From: Phytoactinopolyspora mesophila
GTDB taxonomy: Bacteria; Actinomycetota; Actinomycetes; Jiangellales; Jiangellaceae
Length of the DNA stretch: 64,000 nucleotides
NCBI RefSeq assembly: GCF_010122465.1
Contig: NZ_WLZY01000003.1
Span: 248,001-312,000, forward strand
Direction: 5' to 3'
In this document: positions 1 to 9,161 of the stretch, piece after piece
Position numbering within the stretch: the first letter of the stretch is position 1
How the letters are laid out: every line of letters starts with the position of its first letter
Program-made: the position numbers and the translations under genes
The notes under the pieces: generated by a model
The model's input: only the letters and a program-made list of their open reading frames with translations
Databases searched by the model: none
Told to the model about the DNA's origin: nothing

Positions 1-350
1 TCAACGAGCTCGATGACAGCCATCGGTGCGTTGTCGCCCTTGCGGGGGCCGACCTTGACGATGCGGGTGTAGCCGCCGTTGCGGTTCTGGTAGCGCGGCC
101 CGATCTCGGTGAACAGGACGTGCACGATCTCCTTGTCACGGATCGTGCTCGCTACCTGCCGCCGAGCGTGCAGGTCGCCTCGCTTGGCCTTGGTGATCAG
201 CCGCTCCGCCACCGGGCGCAGCCGACGAGCCTTGGTCTCGGTGGTGGTGATGCGACCGTGCTCGAACAGCGCAGTGGCCAGGTTGGCGAGGATCGCACGC
301 TGGTGCGACGGCGAACCGCCCAGGCGAGCACCCTTGGTGGGCGTGGGCAT
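1..350 (-). CDS. rplQ: 50S ribosomal protein L17 (partial, C-terminus beyond window)
   Basis: The minus-strand frame opens with ATG at 350 and reads [20 protein letters not shown], the standard L17 N-terminus, followed by the family's [12 protein letters not shown] segment. About 116 residues are visible and the frame is still open at base 1, so the end is missing. L17 binds 23S rRNA near the exit-tunnel side of the large subunit. It is the last gene of the alpha operon, 60 bp downstream of rpoA, which is its usual bacterial position. Confidence 0.96.
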   Translation of the reverse strand, partial: MPTPTKGARLGGSPSHQRAILANLATALFEHGRITTTETKARRLRPVAERLITKAKRGDLHARRQVASTIRDKEIVHVLFTEIGPRYQNRNGGYTRIVKVGPRKGDNAPMAVIELV

Positions 351-410
351 CGTGATCTTCTCTCCTGTGTTGTCAGTAGTCGGCCTCGGCGTCCAGAGGC
401 GTCATGACGG

Positions 411-1424
411 TTAGTACTGCTCGTCCTCGGCAAAGGACTGGTCGTCGTCACCGTAGCTGTCCACAGCCGCGGTGGGGTCGAAGCCCGGGGCACTGTCCTT
501 CAGCCCGAGGCCCATAGTGACCAGCTTGGCCTTGACCTCGTCGATCGACTTCTGCCCGAAGTTGCGGATGTCGAGCAGATCGGCCTCGCTACGCGAAACC
601 AGCTCACCCACGGTGTGGATGCCCTCCCGCTTGAGGCAGTTGTACGACCGGACCGTGAGTTGAAGGTCCTCGATCGGCAACGCGAGATCGGCGGCAAGCT
701 GCGCGTCGACCGGCGACGGGCCGATCTCGATACCCTCGGCCTCGACATTGAGCTCCCGCGCCAGGCCGAACAGCTCGACGAGGGTGCTACCGGCCGAAGC
801 AAGGGCATCACGAGGCCGCAGCGCAGCCTTGGTCTCGACGTCGACGATCAGCTTGTCGAAGTCGGTGCGCCCCTCAACCCGCGTGGCCTCGACCTTGTAG
901 GTCACCTTCAGCACCGGCGAGTAGATCGAGTCGACCGGAATCCGGCCGATCTCGGCGTCGTTGCGCTTGTTCTGAACCGCGGAGACGTAGCCACGGCCGC
1001 GCTCGACCGTCAGCTCCATCTCGAGCTTGCCCTTGCCGTTCAGGGTGGCGATGTGCAGTTCGGGGTTGTGCACCTCGACGCCGGCCGGCGGCGCGATGTC
1101 CGCCGCGGTGACGGCGCCCGGTCCCTGCTTGCGCAGGTACATGACCACCGGCTCGTCGTGCTCCGAGGACACGACCAGACCCTTGAGGTTCAGGATGACG
1201 TCGGTGACGTCCTCCTTGACCCCGGGGATGGTGGTGAACTCGTGCAGCACACCGTCAATCCGGATTGAGGTGATGGCCGCGCCGGGAATCGACGACAGCA
1301 ACGTACGGCGCAACGAGTTGCCGAGCGTGTAGCCGAAGCCAGGCTCGAGTGGCTCGATGGTGAACCGAGAGCGGTAATCCGACAGCGACTCTTCGCTGAG
1401 ATTTGGACGCTGGGTGATGAGCAC
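411..1424 (-). CDS. rpoA: DNA-directed RNA polymerase alpha subunit
   Basis: The 337-residue product has the normal actinobacterial length and starts [12 protein letters not shown]. The N-terminal assembly domain (about 1-230) contains the family block [20 protein letters not shown]. The C-terminal domain (about 250-320) carries the helix-hairpin-helix [13 protein letters not shown] that contacts UP elements and activators. A short acidic tail follows. It dimerises to seed assembly of beta and beta prime. It lies between rpsD (103 bp upstream) and rplQ in the alpha operon. Confidence 0.98.
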   Translation of the reverse strand: MLITQRPNLSEESLSDYRSRFTIEPLEPGFGYTLGNSLRRTLLSSIPGAAITSIRIDGVLHEFTTIPGVKEDVTDVILNLKGLVVSSEHDEPVVMYLRKQGPGAVTAADIAPPAGVEVHNPELHIATLNGKGKLEMELTVERGRGYVSAVQNKRNDAEIGRIPVDSIYSPVLKVTYKVEATRVEGRTDFDKLIVDVETKAALRPRDALASAGSTLVELFGLARELNVEAEGIEIGPSPVDAQLAADLALPIEDLQLTVRSYNCLKREGIHTVGELVSRSEADLLDIRNFGQKSIDEVKAKLVTMGLGLKDSAPGFDPTAAVDSYGDDDQSFAEDEQY

Positions 1425-1527
1425 GGGAACTTCCTTTCCGCGACGCCCGCTATATGACGGCCGCGATCAGGGACGGTGCTGGACGAGCGGCAGCCCGCCC
1501 AGCACCATGACGTTTTCTGGTGGTGCC

Positions 1528-2133
1528 TTACTTAGAGTAGAACTCGACGATCAGCTGTTCCTGCACCGGCGTGTCGATCTGCTGCCGGGTCGGAAGCTGG
1601 TGGACGAGGATCCGCATGGCGTTGGGAATGACTTCGAGCCACGCGGGGACCGGGCGCTCGCCGTGCGTCTCGCGAGCGATGATGAACGGCGTCATCTCCT
1701 TGGACTTGTCCCGAACGTCAATGACGTCGTGTGCGCTGACCTGGTACGACGGGACGTTGACCTTGCGGCCGTTGACCACGAAGTGGCCATGGACGACGAG
1801 CTGCCGGGCGTGCCGGCGGGTACGCGCAAGACCTGCTCGGTAGACGACGTTGTCAAGACGGGACTCAAGAATCTGCAGCAGCCGCTCGCCGGTGCGACCC
1901 TTGGTCTTGTTCGCCTCTTCATAGTAGCGCCGAAACTGCTTCTCCAGGACGCCGTACGTGTAACGCGCCTTCTGCTTCTCGTGCAGCTGGACGCGGTACT
2001 CGCTCTCCTTCTGTCGCGCCCGTCCGTGCTGGCCGGGCGGGTAGGGGCGGCGTTCGTAGGCTTTGTCCTCGCCGAGCAGGTCGACGCCGAGCCGACGCGA
2101 CTTCTTGGTGATAGGACCGGTGTAACGAGCCAT
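1528..2133 (-). CDS. rpsD: 30S ribosomal protein S4
   Basis: The 201-residue protein begins MARYTGPITKKSRRLGVDLL. S4 is a primary 16S rRNA binding protein that starts assembly of the 30S body. In the middle sits the S4-type RNA-binding domain (RLDNVVYRAGLARTRRHARQ, then VNGRKVNVPSYQV). The N-terminal region lacks the four zinc-binding cysteines of the C+ type, so this is a zinc-free S4. It lies between rpsK (32 bp) and rpoA. In enterobacteria S4 is the repressor of this operon; that is not shown for this organism. Confidence 0.97.
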   Translation of the reverse strand: MARYTGPITKKSRRLGVDLLGEDKAYERRPYPPGQHGRARQKESEYRVQLHEKQKARYTYGVLEKQFRRYYEEANKTKGRTGERLLQILESRLDNVVYRAGLARTRRHARQLVVHGHFVVNGRKVNVPSYQVSAHDVIDVRDKSKEMTPFIIARETHGERPVPAWLEVIPNAMRILVHQLPTRQQIDTPVQEQLIVEFYSK

Positions 2134-2165
2134 GGTGGTTCAGATCTCCTCGGGTCTCGTGCGGC

Positions 2166-2564
2166 TCAGACGCGCCGGCGCTTGGGCGGACGGCAACCGT
2201 TGTGCGCCTGCGGGGTCACGTCGGAGATCGACCCGACCTCCAGACCGACGGCCTGCAGCGATCGGATGGCGGTCTCACGGCCTGATCCCGGGCCCTTCAC
2301 CAGGACGTCGACCTTGCGCATGCCGTGCTCCTGCGCCCGGCGAGCCGCTGCCTCAGCGGCCATCTGCGCGGCGAACGGCGTCGACTTGCGCGAGCCCTTG
2401 AATCCAACCTGCCCTGCGCTGGCCCACGAGATGACGTTGCCCTGCGGGTCAGTGATGGACACGATGGTGTTGTTGAACGTGCTCTTGATGTGCGCGACAC
2501 CATGAGCGACGTTCTTTCGTTCCTTACGACGCACCTTCGTAGTGCGCCCCTTTGCTGGCGGCAT
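2166..2564 (-). CDS. rpsK: 30S ribosomal protein S11
   Basis: A 132-residue protein beginning [18 protein letters not shown], with the conserved [18 protein letters not shown] and a [13 protein letters not shown] segment. The basic tail [11 protein letters not shown] is canonical. S11 sits on the 30S platform and shapes the mRNA path near the E site. A 170-bp gap separates it from rpsM and holds a strong hairpin; rpsD follows 32 bp downstream. Confidence 0.98.
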   Translation of the reverse strand: MPPAKGRTTKVRRKERKNVAHGVAHIKSTFNNTIVSITDPQGNVISWASAGQVGFKGSRKSTPFAAQMAAEAAARRAQEHGMRKVDVLVKGPGSGRETAIRSLQAVGLEVGSISDVTPQAHNGCRPPKRRRV

Positions 2565-2640
2565 TTAGTGATCTCCTGTCAAGAAAAGTCTGTTGTAGTC
2601 AGCGTTCATGCTTCGCACCCGACCGCTTCGAGTGGCAGGT

Positions 2641-2715
2641 ATCGCCTGACGCCGTTCGGGGTTCGGACGGGCATCGGCGAGGAACGAGCCGCGGGCGGGA
2701 ACGGCGTCAGGCGAT
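2641..2715 (-). repeat. 17-bp perfect inverted repeat between rpsM and rpsK
   Basis: Arms at 2641-2657 (ATCGCCTGACGCCGTTC) and 2699-2715 are exact reverse complements with a 41-nt loop. Pairing extends outward by about 7 more positions with two mismatches. It lies inside the 170-bp rpsM-rpsK gap of the transcribed unit. It has no U-tract, so it is more likely a processing, pausing or regulatory structure than a strong terminator. Confidence 0.6.
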
Positions 2716-2734
2716 GCCTGACACACCACGAAGC

Positions 2735-3112
2735 TCACTTACCGGCCTTCTTCTTGCCGGCCACCGTCTTCTTACGGCCCTTGCGAGTACGGGCATTGGT
2801 GTGCGTGCGCTGACCGCGGACTGGGAGACCACGGCGGTGCCGGATGCCCTGATAGCTGCCGATCTCGATCTTGCGGCGAATGTCACCCTGGACTTCGCGG
2901 CGAAGATCACCCTCGGTCTGGTAGTTGGCCTCGATCCAGTCACGAAGCTTCACGAGCTCGTCGTCACCGAGGTCTTTGACACGGAGGTCCGGGCTGATGC
3001 CGGTTGCCTTCAACGTCTCGAGCGAACGGGTACGGCCGATGCCGAAAATGTAAGTCAGAGCGACTTCCAGGCGCTTGTCGCGCGGGAGGTCGACACCAAC
3101 GAGGCGTGCCAT
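2735..3112 (-). CDS. rpsM: 30S ribosomal protein S13
   Basis: The 125-residue product begins [19 protein letters not shown] and has the helix-two-turn-helix [10 protein letters not shown]. The conserved [19 protein letters not shown] is followed by a lysine-rich tail ending KKKAGK. S13 is in the 30S head and contacts the 50S subunit and P-site tRNA. It follows rpmJ after a 210-bp structured spacer and precedes rpsK, which is the normal alpha-operon order. Confidence 0.98.
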   Translation of the reverse strand: MARLVGVDLPRDKRLEVALTYIFGIGRTRSLETLKATGISPDLRVKDLGDDELVKLRDWIEANYQTEGDLRREVQGDIRRKIEIGSYQGIRHRRGLPVRGQRTHTNARTRKGRKKTVAGKKKAGK

Positions 3113-3186
3113 TGAGTCTCTTGTCTCCTAGATAAACGAAGGTCTGTGCGCGCCGCGTCTCGTATCGAGCCGATGCCGGCCCCGAG

Positions 3187-3247
3187 CCCCGGCCTTCGCT
3201 CCGGGGGTTGGCTATCACCTGACGAGGCTGCCCCCGGTGGTGATAGC
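3187..3247 (-). repeat. Two small hairpins in the rpmJ-rpsM spacer
   Basis: CCCCGG at 3187-3192 pairs with CCGGGG at 3201-3206. GCTATCACC at 3211-3219 pairs exactly with GGTGATAGC at 3239-3247. The second left arm (TATCACCTGACG) resembles the left arm of the rpsM-rpsK hairpin (TATCGCCTGACG), so the two spacers may carry related RNA structures. No function can be assigned from sequence. Confidence 0.45.
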
Positions 3248-3322
3248 TGCTGGCACGCTGTTCATTGAGTATTCAGTTGTGTCAGGCGACTGGCCCGGGT
3301 GAGCGTGGCTGCAGCCTTCTTC

Positions 3323-3436
3323 TCAACCCTGTCGTTGCTTGTGACGCGGGTTGCTGCAGATCACCATCACCCGACGGTGACGACGAATCACTCGGCAGTG
3401 GTCGCACATGGGCTTGACGCTCGGCTTGACCTTCAT
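3323..3436 (-). CDS. rpmJ: 50S ribosomal protein L36 (zinc form)
   Basis: A 37-residue minus-strand frame reads [20 protein letters not shown] and ends in NPRHKQRQG. Cys11, Cys14, Cys27 and His32 form the usual zinc ligand set of C+ type L36. It lies 67 bp after infA and 210 bp before rpsM, exactly where actinobacteria carry rpmJ. The gene is easy to miss because of its length, but the match to L36 is complete. Confidence 0.97.
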   Translation of the reverse strand: MKVKPSVKPMCDHCRVIRRHRRVMVICSNPRHKQRQG

Positions 3437-3503
3437 CAGATCTCTCTCATCAAACGCGTGCTGCGGGGTCGGACAGGGCCCGCGCCTCAACACATGTGGA
3501 TGG

Positions 3504-3725
3504 TTACTTGTAGCGGTAGACGATGCGACCGCGGGTCAGGTCGTACGGACTCAGCTCCACCACAACCCGATCCTGCGGGAGAATCCGGATGTAGTACTGG
3601 CGCATCTTGCCGGATATGTGCGCGAGCACCTTGTGACCGTTGTCGAGCTCGACCCGGAACATGGCGTTCGGGAGAGCCTCGGCCACGGTGCCCTCGATCT
3701 CGATGACCCCGTCTTTTTTCGGCAT
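3504..3725 (-). CDS. infA: Translation initiation factor IF-1
   Basis: Seventy-three residues from the ATG at 3725, [20 protein letters not shown] to [11 protein letters not shown], form a single S1/OB-fold domain. IF-1 occupies the 30S A site during initiation. An in-frame upstream GTG at 3767 would add 14 residues not found in the family. The 3725 start is preceded by GGAGG and gives the standard length. The 239-bp gap upstream, after the DUF1707 gene, is likely to hold its own promoter. Confidence 0.97.
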   Translation of the reverse strand: MPKKDGVIEIEGTVAEALPNAMFRVELDNGHKVLAHISGKMRQYYIRILPQDRVVVELSPYDLTRGRIVYRYK

Positions 3726-3964
3726 AGCCTCCGCACTTCTTCGGTCTTGGTCGTCTGCCTTTGGCACACTGCTGCCACCGCCATGGATGTTTCCGGCGAT
3801 GAAACCCGATAGTCCCTCATCCCCAACTACCCATTCACCAGGGGATCAGCCGCGAGGGCGCGACCAGGTAGGCCACAGTGGGCCAACGCCAGATTCTACG
3901 CCACCATGCACCGTTACGCCAAACCGTCGGCGCAGCGTACGGCTACCGGCCTATGCGCGTCTCT

Positions 3965-4444
3965 TCACGGGCGAACGGAGCGATCCGGCCACCGCCGACG
4001 GTAAGCGAGCTCGCCGGCGCCAAGCAACACGCCCCAAGGTCCGGCCACCCACAACGGCCAGAAGTACTGAGCCCCGACGTCCGTGGTCGCGAGCACCAGC
4101 AACCAGATCATCATGGACAACGCCACGGTGGCGCCGTACATCCACCAGCTCACCGTGAGCAGCGTCCTGGCCACCCGCTGCACCGTGATCCGGCTAGGCG
4201 GTTTCGGCTCCGAACGAGGACGACGCATGATCTGGCCGGCTATGTCCCCGCCGGGGCGCCGCGCCAGCGGGAGGTCCTCGATCACCTGGTCGAGGTCGTG
4301 GTAGGTCCTGGCTTCATACACGGCGTCCAGCCGTTCCAAGAGCTCCTCTTGGCCAAGGCGCCCGTCACCATGGGCATCACGGAGTATCTCCGACACCCGC
4401 TCCCGGTCGGAATCACTCGCTCGCATATCGGGCCGACTCGCCAT
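3965..4444 (-). CDS. DUF1707 domain membrane protein
   Basis: A 159-residue protein. Residues about 6-60 match the DUF1707 pattern (MRASDSDRERVSEILRDAHG ... GRLGQEELLERLDAVYEART). Residues about 92-150 hold two hydrophobic helices followed by RRRW. DUF1707 is a short helical domain found at the N-terminus of many actinobacterial membrane proteins; its biochemical role is not established. The gene sits between map and infA, interrupting the map-infA adjacency common in relatives. The gap to map is 116 bp. Confidence 0.85.
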   Translation of the reverse strand: MASRPDMRASDSDRERVSEILRDAHGDGRLGQEELLERLDAVYEARTYHDLDQVIEDLPLARRPGGDIAGQIMRRPRSEPKPPSRITVQRVARTLLTVSWWMYGATVALSMMIWLLVLATTDVGAQYFWPLWVAGPWGVLLGAGELAYRRRWPDRSVRP

Positions 4445-4478
4445 GCCTCAAGTATCGGCCTTTCAAGACAGGCTCACC

Positions 4479-4496
4479 ATAGGGGTAGCCCCCTAT
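4479..4496 (-). terminator. Short hairpin between map and the DUF1707 gene
   Basis: ATAGGGG (4479-4485) and CCCCTAT (4490-4496) form a 7-bp stem with a 4-nt loop, 65 bp past the map stop codon. No U-tract follows on the minus strand. It could be a weak terminator for secY-adk-map or part of the leader of the DUF1707 gene, whose start is 35 nt further on. Confidence 0.35.
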
Positions 4497-4560
4497 TCGC
4501 GCCTCGGGGTCCCCGACGTGCGCTCAGGTAAGCGCCGCACTGCGCACTCGGCCAACGATG

Positions 4561-5385
4561 TCAGGCCAGATCGATCGGGGCCGCGATGCCGAACTCGGCC
4601 AGCCGGCTGGCGCCGCCGTCTTCCGCGGTCAGCACAAACGGCCCATTCTCGGTCACAGCCACACTGTGCTCGAAATGAGCCGCCCACCCACCATCGGAAC
4701 TCTTGACCGTCCAACCATCGGCCATGGTGTACGTATCGGCATCGCCGAGAATCATCATCGGCTCGATCGCCAGGCACAGGCCGGGTTCGAGCTTGGGGCC
4801 GCGTTGCCGGGTCCGGTAGTTCATGACATGCGGATCCTGATGCATCGCCGTCCCGATGCCATGCCCGCCGTACTCTTCGACGATTCCGTAGCGGCCACGA
4901 GACCGGATCAGACGCTCGATAGCCGACCCGATTTCACGCAGGCGATCCCCCGCTTGCATCGCGGCGATACCGGCCCAGAGCGCGTCCTCGCAGTCGATCA
5001 GCAGCCGTGAAACGTCGTCGGTCACCTCGCCGACCGGAATGGTCACCGCGGCGTCGCCGTGCCAGCCGTCCAGAACCGCTCCGAAATCGAGCGACACGAT
5101 GTCACCCGGCTCGAAGGGTGTGTCGTTCGGGATGCCGTGCACCACGACGTCGTTGACGGAGACGCAGACCGTGGCGGGGAACCCGTGGTAGCCCAGGAAG
5201 TTCGACGTCGCGCCGCGCGCCGAAAGCTCCCTACGGGCGATCGCGTCCAACTCCAGCCCGGTGGCACCTGGCTGCACCGCCTCGCGCATCACGGCGTGAA
5301 TTTCGGCGACCACACGCCCGGCCGCTCGCATGCCCGCGAGGTCAGCCTCGCTCTTGATCTCCAAGTCCGAACGCCGTGTCCGCAT
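4561..5385 (-). CDS. map: Methionine aminopeptidase, type I
   Basis: The 274-residue protein starts at the ATG at 5385, 16 bp after the adk stop; a longer in-frame extension would run into adk. It removes the initiator methionine from nascent proteins. Metal ligands of the pita-bread fold are visible: Asp in SLDFGAV, Asp in GWHGDAA, His in YGGHGIGTAMH, Glu in AIEPMMI and Glu in EHSVAV. It is transcribed with secY and adk. Confidence 0.96.
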   Translation of the reverse strand: MRTRRSDLEIKSEADLAGMRAAGRVVAEIHAVMREAVQPGATGLELDAIARRELSARGATSNFLGYHGFPATVCVSVNDVVVHGIPNDTPFEPGDIVSLDFGAVLDGWHGDAAVTIPVGEVTDDVSRLLIDCEDALWAGIAAMQAGDRLREIGSAIERLIRSRGRYGIVEEYGGHGIGTAMHQDPHVMNYRTRQRGPKLEPGLCLAIEPMMILGDADTYTMADGWTVKSSDGGWAAHFEHSVAVTENGPFVLTAEDGGASRLAEFGIAAPIDLA

Positions 5386-5401
5386 CAGTCCGGCTGTCCA
5401 G

Positions 5402-5977
5402 CTACCGGCCGTCCGCGGTGATCGCCTTCTCGACCCGGACGGCGACCTCCTCGATCGGACCCGTTCCGTCGACCCGGACCAGCACGCCACGTTCGGCGTA
5501 CAGCGCCGTCAACGGCGCGGTTTGTTCGTTGTAAACCCGGAGCCGGTTGCGGATGACCTCTTCGGAATCGTCCGTGCGGCCTTCGTCGGCCGCACGCTTC
5601 AACAGCCTGGACACGATTTCGTCTTCGTGGACAACCAGTTCGATGGCATGTTCCAGCGAAGCATTCTGCTCGCTCAGCACCGAATCGAGAAAGTCCACCT
5701 GCGCGGTGGTTCGCGGATATCCGTCGAGTAGAAAACCGCCGGCGGCGTCCGGCTGCGAGAGCCGGTCCCGAACCATGTTGTTGGTGACCTCGTCCGGTAC
5801 GTAGTCGCCGGCGTCCATGTATCGCTTCGCTTCGATACCGAGCGGCGTGCCTTCGGAGACGTTGGCTCGGAAGATATTGCCGGTGGAGATCGCCGGAACG
5901 CCGAAATACTCCGCCACCAGCTCGGCTTGGGTCCCCTTGCCGGACCCAGGAGGGCCCATGATCAGTAAACGCGTCAC
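5402..5977 (-). CDS. adk: Adenylate kinase
   Basis: A 191-residue short-type adenylate kinase starting at GTG 5977 (VTRLLIMGPPGSGKGTQ). The P-loop GPPGSGKG is at residues 8-15, with the NMP-binding STGNIFRA and LLDGYPRT downstream. The LID is short with no zinc cysteines. It converts AMP and ATP to two ADP. Its GTG overlaps the secY stop by 4 bp (GTGA, 5974-5977), which points to translational coupling. A much longer open frame upstream is out of frame with secY and not coding. Confidence 0.97.
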   Translation of the reverse strand: MTRLLIMGPPGSGKGTQAELVAEYFGVPAISTGNIFRANVSEGTPLGIEAKRYMDAGDYVPDEVTNNMVRDRLSQPDAAGGFLLDGYPRTTAQVDFLDSVLSEQNASLEHAIELVVHEDEIVSRLLKRAADEGRTDDSEEVIRNRLRVYNEQTAPLTALYAERGVLVRVDGTGPIEEVAVRVEKAITADGR

Positions 5978-7284
5978 TTCAAGAAACCCTCGTAGTTGCG
6001 TTGCTGAAGTTGGCCCTCGATCTGCTGCACCGTCTGGAGGCCCACCCCGACCATAATCAAGATACTGGTGCCTCCGAAGGTATTGCTGAACGCCATACCC
6101 TGGCCCGGATTGATGACGTTGAACGCCATCAGTGGCAACAGTGCCACCAGCCCAAGATAGATCGAGCCTGCGGACGTGATGCGGTTCAGAATGTAGGTCA
6201 GGTATTCCTCGGTCGGCCGGCCTGCCCGGATGCCCGGAACGAAGCCGCCGTACTTCTTCATGTTGTCCGAGATGTCCTTCGGACTGAACGTGATGCTCAC
6301 GTAGAAGAAGGCGAATCCGACGATCATGAAGAAGTAGAACGCCAGGTACAGCGGGTGGTCCCCACGTTGGAAGTGCCGCTCGACCCAGCCTGCCCACGCA
6401 GTATCGGCGTTGAACTGCGCGGCCAGCATCGGTACATAAAGCAGTGACGACGCGAAGATGACCGGGATGACGCCAGCCTGGTTGATCTTCAGCGGAATGT
6501 ATGTGGACGAGCCACCGTACATCTTCCGCCCGACCATCCGCTTGGCGTACTGGACCGGTATTCGACGCTGCGCCAGCTCGACGAAGACAATCAGCGCGAC
6601 CACAACCAGGGCGACCACGAGAACCAGAGAGAAGATGCCCCAGCCGCGAGTGACCTGGATGTTCCAGAACATGCTCGGCACACTGGCCACGATCTGGGTG
6701 AAGATCAGCAGCGACATCCCGTTGCCGATACCCCGGTCGGTGATGAGCTCTCCCAGCCACATGACCACCGCGGTACCGGCCGTCATGGTCAGGATCATGA
6801 TCGCCAGCCACGCAACAGAGTTGTTGACGACGATGTCCTCACCACATTGCGGGAAGAACCGGCCACTCTCCACGAGCGTGACGATGGTGGTGGACTGCAG
6901 AACTGCCAAGCCGATCGTCAGGTATCGCGTGTACTGCGTGATCTGCGCCTGACCGGACTGCCCTTCCTTCTTCAGGGCCTCCAGCTTCGGAATGACAACA
7001 GTCAACAGCTGGAAGATGATCGCGGCTGTGATGTAGGGGATGATCCCGAGCGCGAAGATCGCCAGCTGGAGCAGAGCTCCACCAGTAAACAGGTCAAGCA
7101 TCCCGTATAGCCCGAAGCCCTCTGACTCCCGAGCCTGTTCGGTACAGATCTTGACCGAATTCACGTCGACGTTCGGCGTGGGTATGGCCGAACCAAGCCG
7201 GAACAGCACAATGATGCCCAGCATGAACAGCAGCTTCTGGCGCAGGTCAGGCGTACGGAACGCCTGAGCGAACACTCTGAGCAC
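5974..7284 (-). CDS. secY: Protein translocase subunit SecY
   Basis: A 436-residue polytopic protein beginning MLRVFAQAFRTPDLRQKLLF. It shows the ten hydrophobic segments of SecY, the lumen plug region (GLYGMLDLFTGGALLQLAIF) and the late cytosolic RNQQ-type LQQRNYEGFLK terminus. SecY is the channel of the Sec translocon. It lies 184 bp downstream of rplO and overlaps adk by 4 bp, the usual spc-operon end. Confidence 0.97.
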   Translation of the reverse strand: MLRVFAQAFRTPDLRQKLLFMLGIIVLFRLGSAIPTPNVDVNSVKICTEQARESEGFGLYGMLDLFTGGALLQLAIFALGIIPYITAAIIFQLLTVVIPKLEALKKEGQSGQAQITQYTRYLTIGLAVLQSTTIVTLVESGRFFPQCGEDIVVNNSVAWLAIMILTMTAGTAVVMWLGELITDRGIGNGMSLLIFTQIVASVPSMFWNIQVTRGWGIFSLVLVVALVVVALIVFVELAQRRIPVQYAKRMVGRKMYGGSSTYIPLKINQAGVIPVIFASSLLYVPMLAAQFNADTAWAGWVERHFQRGDHPLYLAFYFFMIVGFAFFYVSITFSPKDISDNMKKYGGFVPGIRAGRPTEEYLTYILNRITSAGSIYLGLVALLPLMAFNVINPGQGMAFSNTFGGTSILIMVGVGLQTVQQIEGQLQQRNYEGFLK

Positions 7285-7468
7285 TTTGGCTGCCTCCTGG
7301 ATGCCGGCGACGCCGCCGGGTCTGGGTGATGAGAAACCGTCAGCGGGCTACCGCCACACGGTTTCCCACTCCCGGGACGATAACCTATCCGGCCGCCCAG
7401 GACCTACTCTGGTTCGCACGGCGATAGCCGCGCGGAGCAAGTTCACCGGGCGCCCGGACAGACGATTC

Positions 7469-7921
7469 CTACAGTTCAGTTGTACTGCCGCCAGCGGCAG
7501 CGATCTTTTCCTTGGCGGAGCCGGAGAACGCGTGCACTGTCACATCGAGCTTGACCGTGACTTCGCCGCTGCCGAGGATCTTCACCGGGTGACCGCTGCG
7601 TACGGCACCATTGGCGACAAGGTCGTCAACTGTGACCGTTCCACCCTCGGGGTACAGCGAGGCCAGCTTGTCCAGGTTGACGACCTGGTACTCGGTGCGG
7701 AAGGGATTCTTGAATCCCTTCAGCTTCGGCAACCGCATGTGCACCGGCATCTGACCGCCCTCGAAGCGAGCAGGTACCTGGTTGCGTGCCTTGGTTCCCT
7801 TGGTTCCGCGGCCGGCGGTCTTGCCCTTGGACGCCTCACCACGGCCGACCCGGGTCTTCGCCTTCTTGGCGCCCGGAGCCGGTCGCAGGTGGTGCGGCTT
7901 GAGCGGGGATGGATTACTCAT
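7469..7921 (-). CDS. rplO: 50S ribosomal protein L15
   Basis: A 150-residue protein starting [20 protein letters not shown]. It shows the glycine/lysine-rich loop ([20 protein letters not shown]) that threads into 23S rRNA. The start at 7921 is preferred over an in-frame TTG at 7933 because the GAGGAGG Shine-Dalgarno abuts that TTG and lies 12 nt before the ATG. It overlaps rpmD by 8 bp. Confidence 0.95.
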   Translation of the reverse strand: MSNPSPLKPHHLRPAPGAKKAKTRVGRGEASKGKTAGRGTKGTKARNQVPARFEGGQMPVHMRLPKLKGFKNPFRTEYQVVNLDKLASLYPEGGTVTVDDLVANGAVRSGHPVKILGSGEVTVKLDVTVHAFSGSAKEKIAAAGGSTTEL

Positions 7922-8108
7922 CGCCTTGGTCAACCTCCTCGACGGTGACGAGGTGCGACACCGTCTTCACCATGCCGCGGATCTCGGGACGGTCGTCTTT
8001 GACGACCTCGTCGCCAATTCGCTTCAGACCTAAAGAACGCAACGAATCGCGCTGCACCGAGGTTCCGCCGATCTTGCTCTTGACCTGTCGGATGCGAAGG
8101 CTGCTCAC
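7914..8108 (-). CDS. rpmD: 50S ribosomal protein L30
   Basis: A 64-residue protein, [20 protein letters not shown], with the family's [20 protein letters not shown] and MVKTVSHLV segments. Its ATG overlaps the rpsE stop by 4 bp (8105-8108) and its end overlaps rplO by 8 bp, so it is translationally coupled on both sides. The acidic C-terminal tail EEVDQGDE is slightly longer than in many homologues. Confidence 0.96.
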   Translation of the reverse strand: MSSLRIRQVKSKIGGTSVQRDSLRSLGLKRIGDEVVKDDRPEIRGMVKTVSHLVTVEEVDQGDE

Positions 8109-8722
8109 GAGTTCGCCTCCGCTCTGGCCCGAAGCAGCGCTGCCGGTGCCACCTCTTCCAGCGGCAACCCGCGCCGTGCGGCCACCTGCTCCGGCCGCTC
8201 GAGCTGGCGCAACGCCGCAACCGTGGCGTGCACGATGTTGATCGCGTTGGACGAGCCCAGCGACTTACTCAGAATGTCGCTGATACCCGCCGCCTCCAGC
8301 ACGGCGCGGACCGGACCACCCGCGATCACACCGGTACCGGGAGAGGCGGGACGTAGCAGTACTACGCCTGCGGCCTTCTCGCCCTGCACCGGGTGCGGGA
8401 TCGTGCCCTGAATGCGCGGCACCTTGAAGAACTGCTTCTTGGCTTCTTCGACGCCCTTGGCGATAGCCGCCGGCACCTCTTTGGCCTTGCCGTAGCCCAC
8501 TCCGACCGTGCCGTCGCCGTCTCCGACCACCACAAGCGCGGTGAAGCTGAAACGACGGCCACCGGACACGACCTTGGCGACTCGGTTGATGGCGACGACG
8601 CGCTCGATGTAAGCGGTCTTGTCCGCCCCGCCGTCACCGCGACGGTTGTCGCGGTCGCCACGGCCACGGCGCTCGCGGCGCTCGCCACCCGCACCGCCAC
8701 CGCGGCGCTGTGGTTCAGCCAT
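8105..8722 (-). CDS. rpsE: 30S ribosomal protein S5
   Basis: A 205-residue protein. A long Arg/Gly-rich N-terminal extension (about 1-33) precedes the double-stranded RNA-binding-like domain ([20 protein letters not shown]) and the C-terminal domain ending with ARAEANS. S5 lies near the mRNA entry site and affects decoding accuracy. The extension is typical of actinobacteria. Its stop overlaps the rpmD start by 4 bp. Confidence 0.97.
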   Translation of the reverse strand: MAEPQRRGGGAGGERRERRGRGDRDNRRGDGGADKTAYIERVVAINRVAKVVSGGRRFSFTALVVVGDGDGTVGVGYGKAKEVPAAIAKGVEEAKKQFFKVPRIQGTIPHPVQGEKAAGVVLLRPASPGTGVIAGGPVRAVLEAAGISDILSKSLGSSNAINIVHATVAALRQLERPEQVAARRGLPLEEVAPAALLRARAEANS

Positions 8723-8774
8723 GATGTCCTCTTTCCTTCGAATTCGTCGTCGATCTCATTGGTCGCCCTCGGAT

Positions 8775-9158
8775 CTAAAGTTCCAGGCCCGACTCACGGG
8801 CGCCGTCGGCCACCGCCGCGACCCGGCCGTGGTACCGGTTGCCTCCGCGGTCGAAAACCACCGACTCGACGCCGGCTGCCTTCGCCCGCTCGCCCACCAG
8901 CTCGCCCACGCGACGTGCCTTCGCACGCTTGTCACCCTCGAGTGCACGCAGGTCGGCTTCCATGCTCGAAGCCGAGGCGATGGTGTGGCCGGTGGTGTCG
9001 TCGACAACCTGGGCCACCATGTGCCTCAGCGACCGGCTGACAACCAGCCGCGGACGCTGGGCCGTTCCGTTGACCTTCTTACGAACCCGCAGGTGACGCC
9101 GCGCCCGCGCGGAAGCTTTGTCGCCCCGCCGTACGCGACCGTTGATCGCGATACCCAT
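8775..9158 (-). CDS. rplR: 50S ribosomal protein L18
   Basis: A 127-residue protein with the basic N-terminus [20 protein letters not shown], the [20 protein letters not shown] core and the conserved ending [21 protein letters not shown]18 binds 5S rRNA in the central protuberance. It starts 3 bp after the rplF stop codon and precedes rpsE by 52 bp. Confidence 0.97.
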   Translation of the reverse strand: MGIAINGRVRRGDKASARARRHLRVRKKVNGTAQRPRLVVSRSLRHMVAQVVDDTTGHTIASASSMEADLRALEGDKRAKARRVGELVGERAKAAGVESVVFDRGGNRYHGRVAAVADGARESGLEL

Positions 9159-9161
9159 CGT

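Noticed and set aside
3726-3767. Longer IF-1 start at 3767
   Set aside because: It adds 14 residues absent from the family, while the ATG at 3725 gives the exact IF-1 N-terminus.
5978-6811. Extended upstream frame in front of adk
   Set aside because: It lies inside secY in another frame; adk homology begins at the GTG at 5977.
7922-7933. TTG start for rplO at 7933
   Set aside because: The Shine-Dalgarno GAGGAGG abuts the TTG with no spacer, whereas the ATG at 7921 is 12 nt away and matches L15 homologues.
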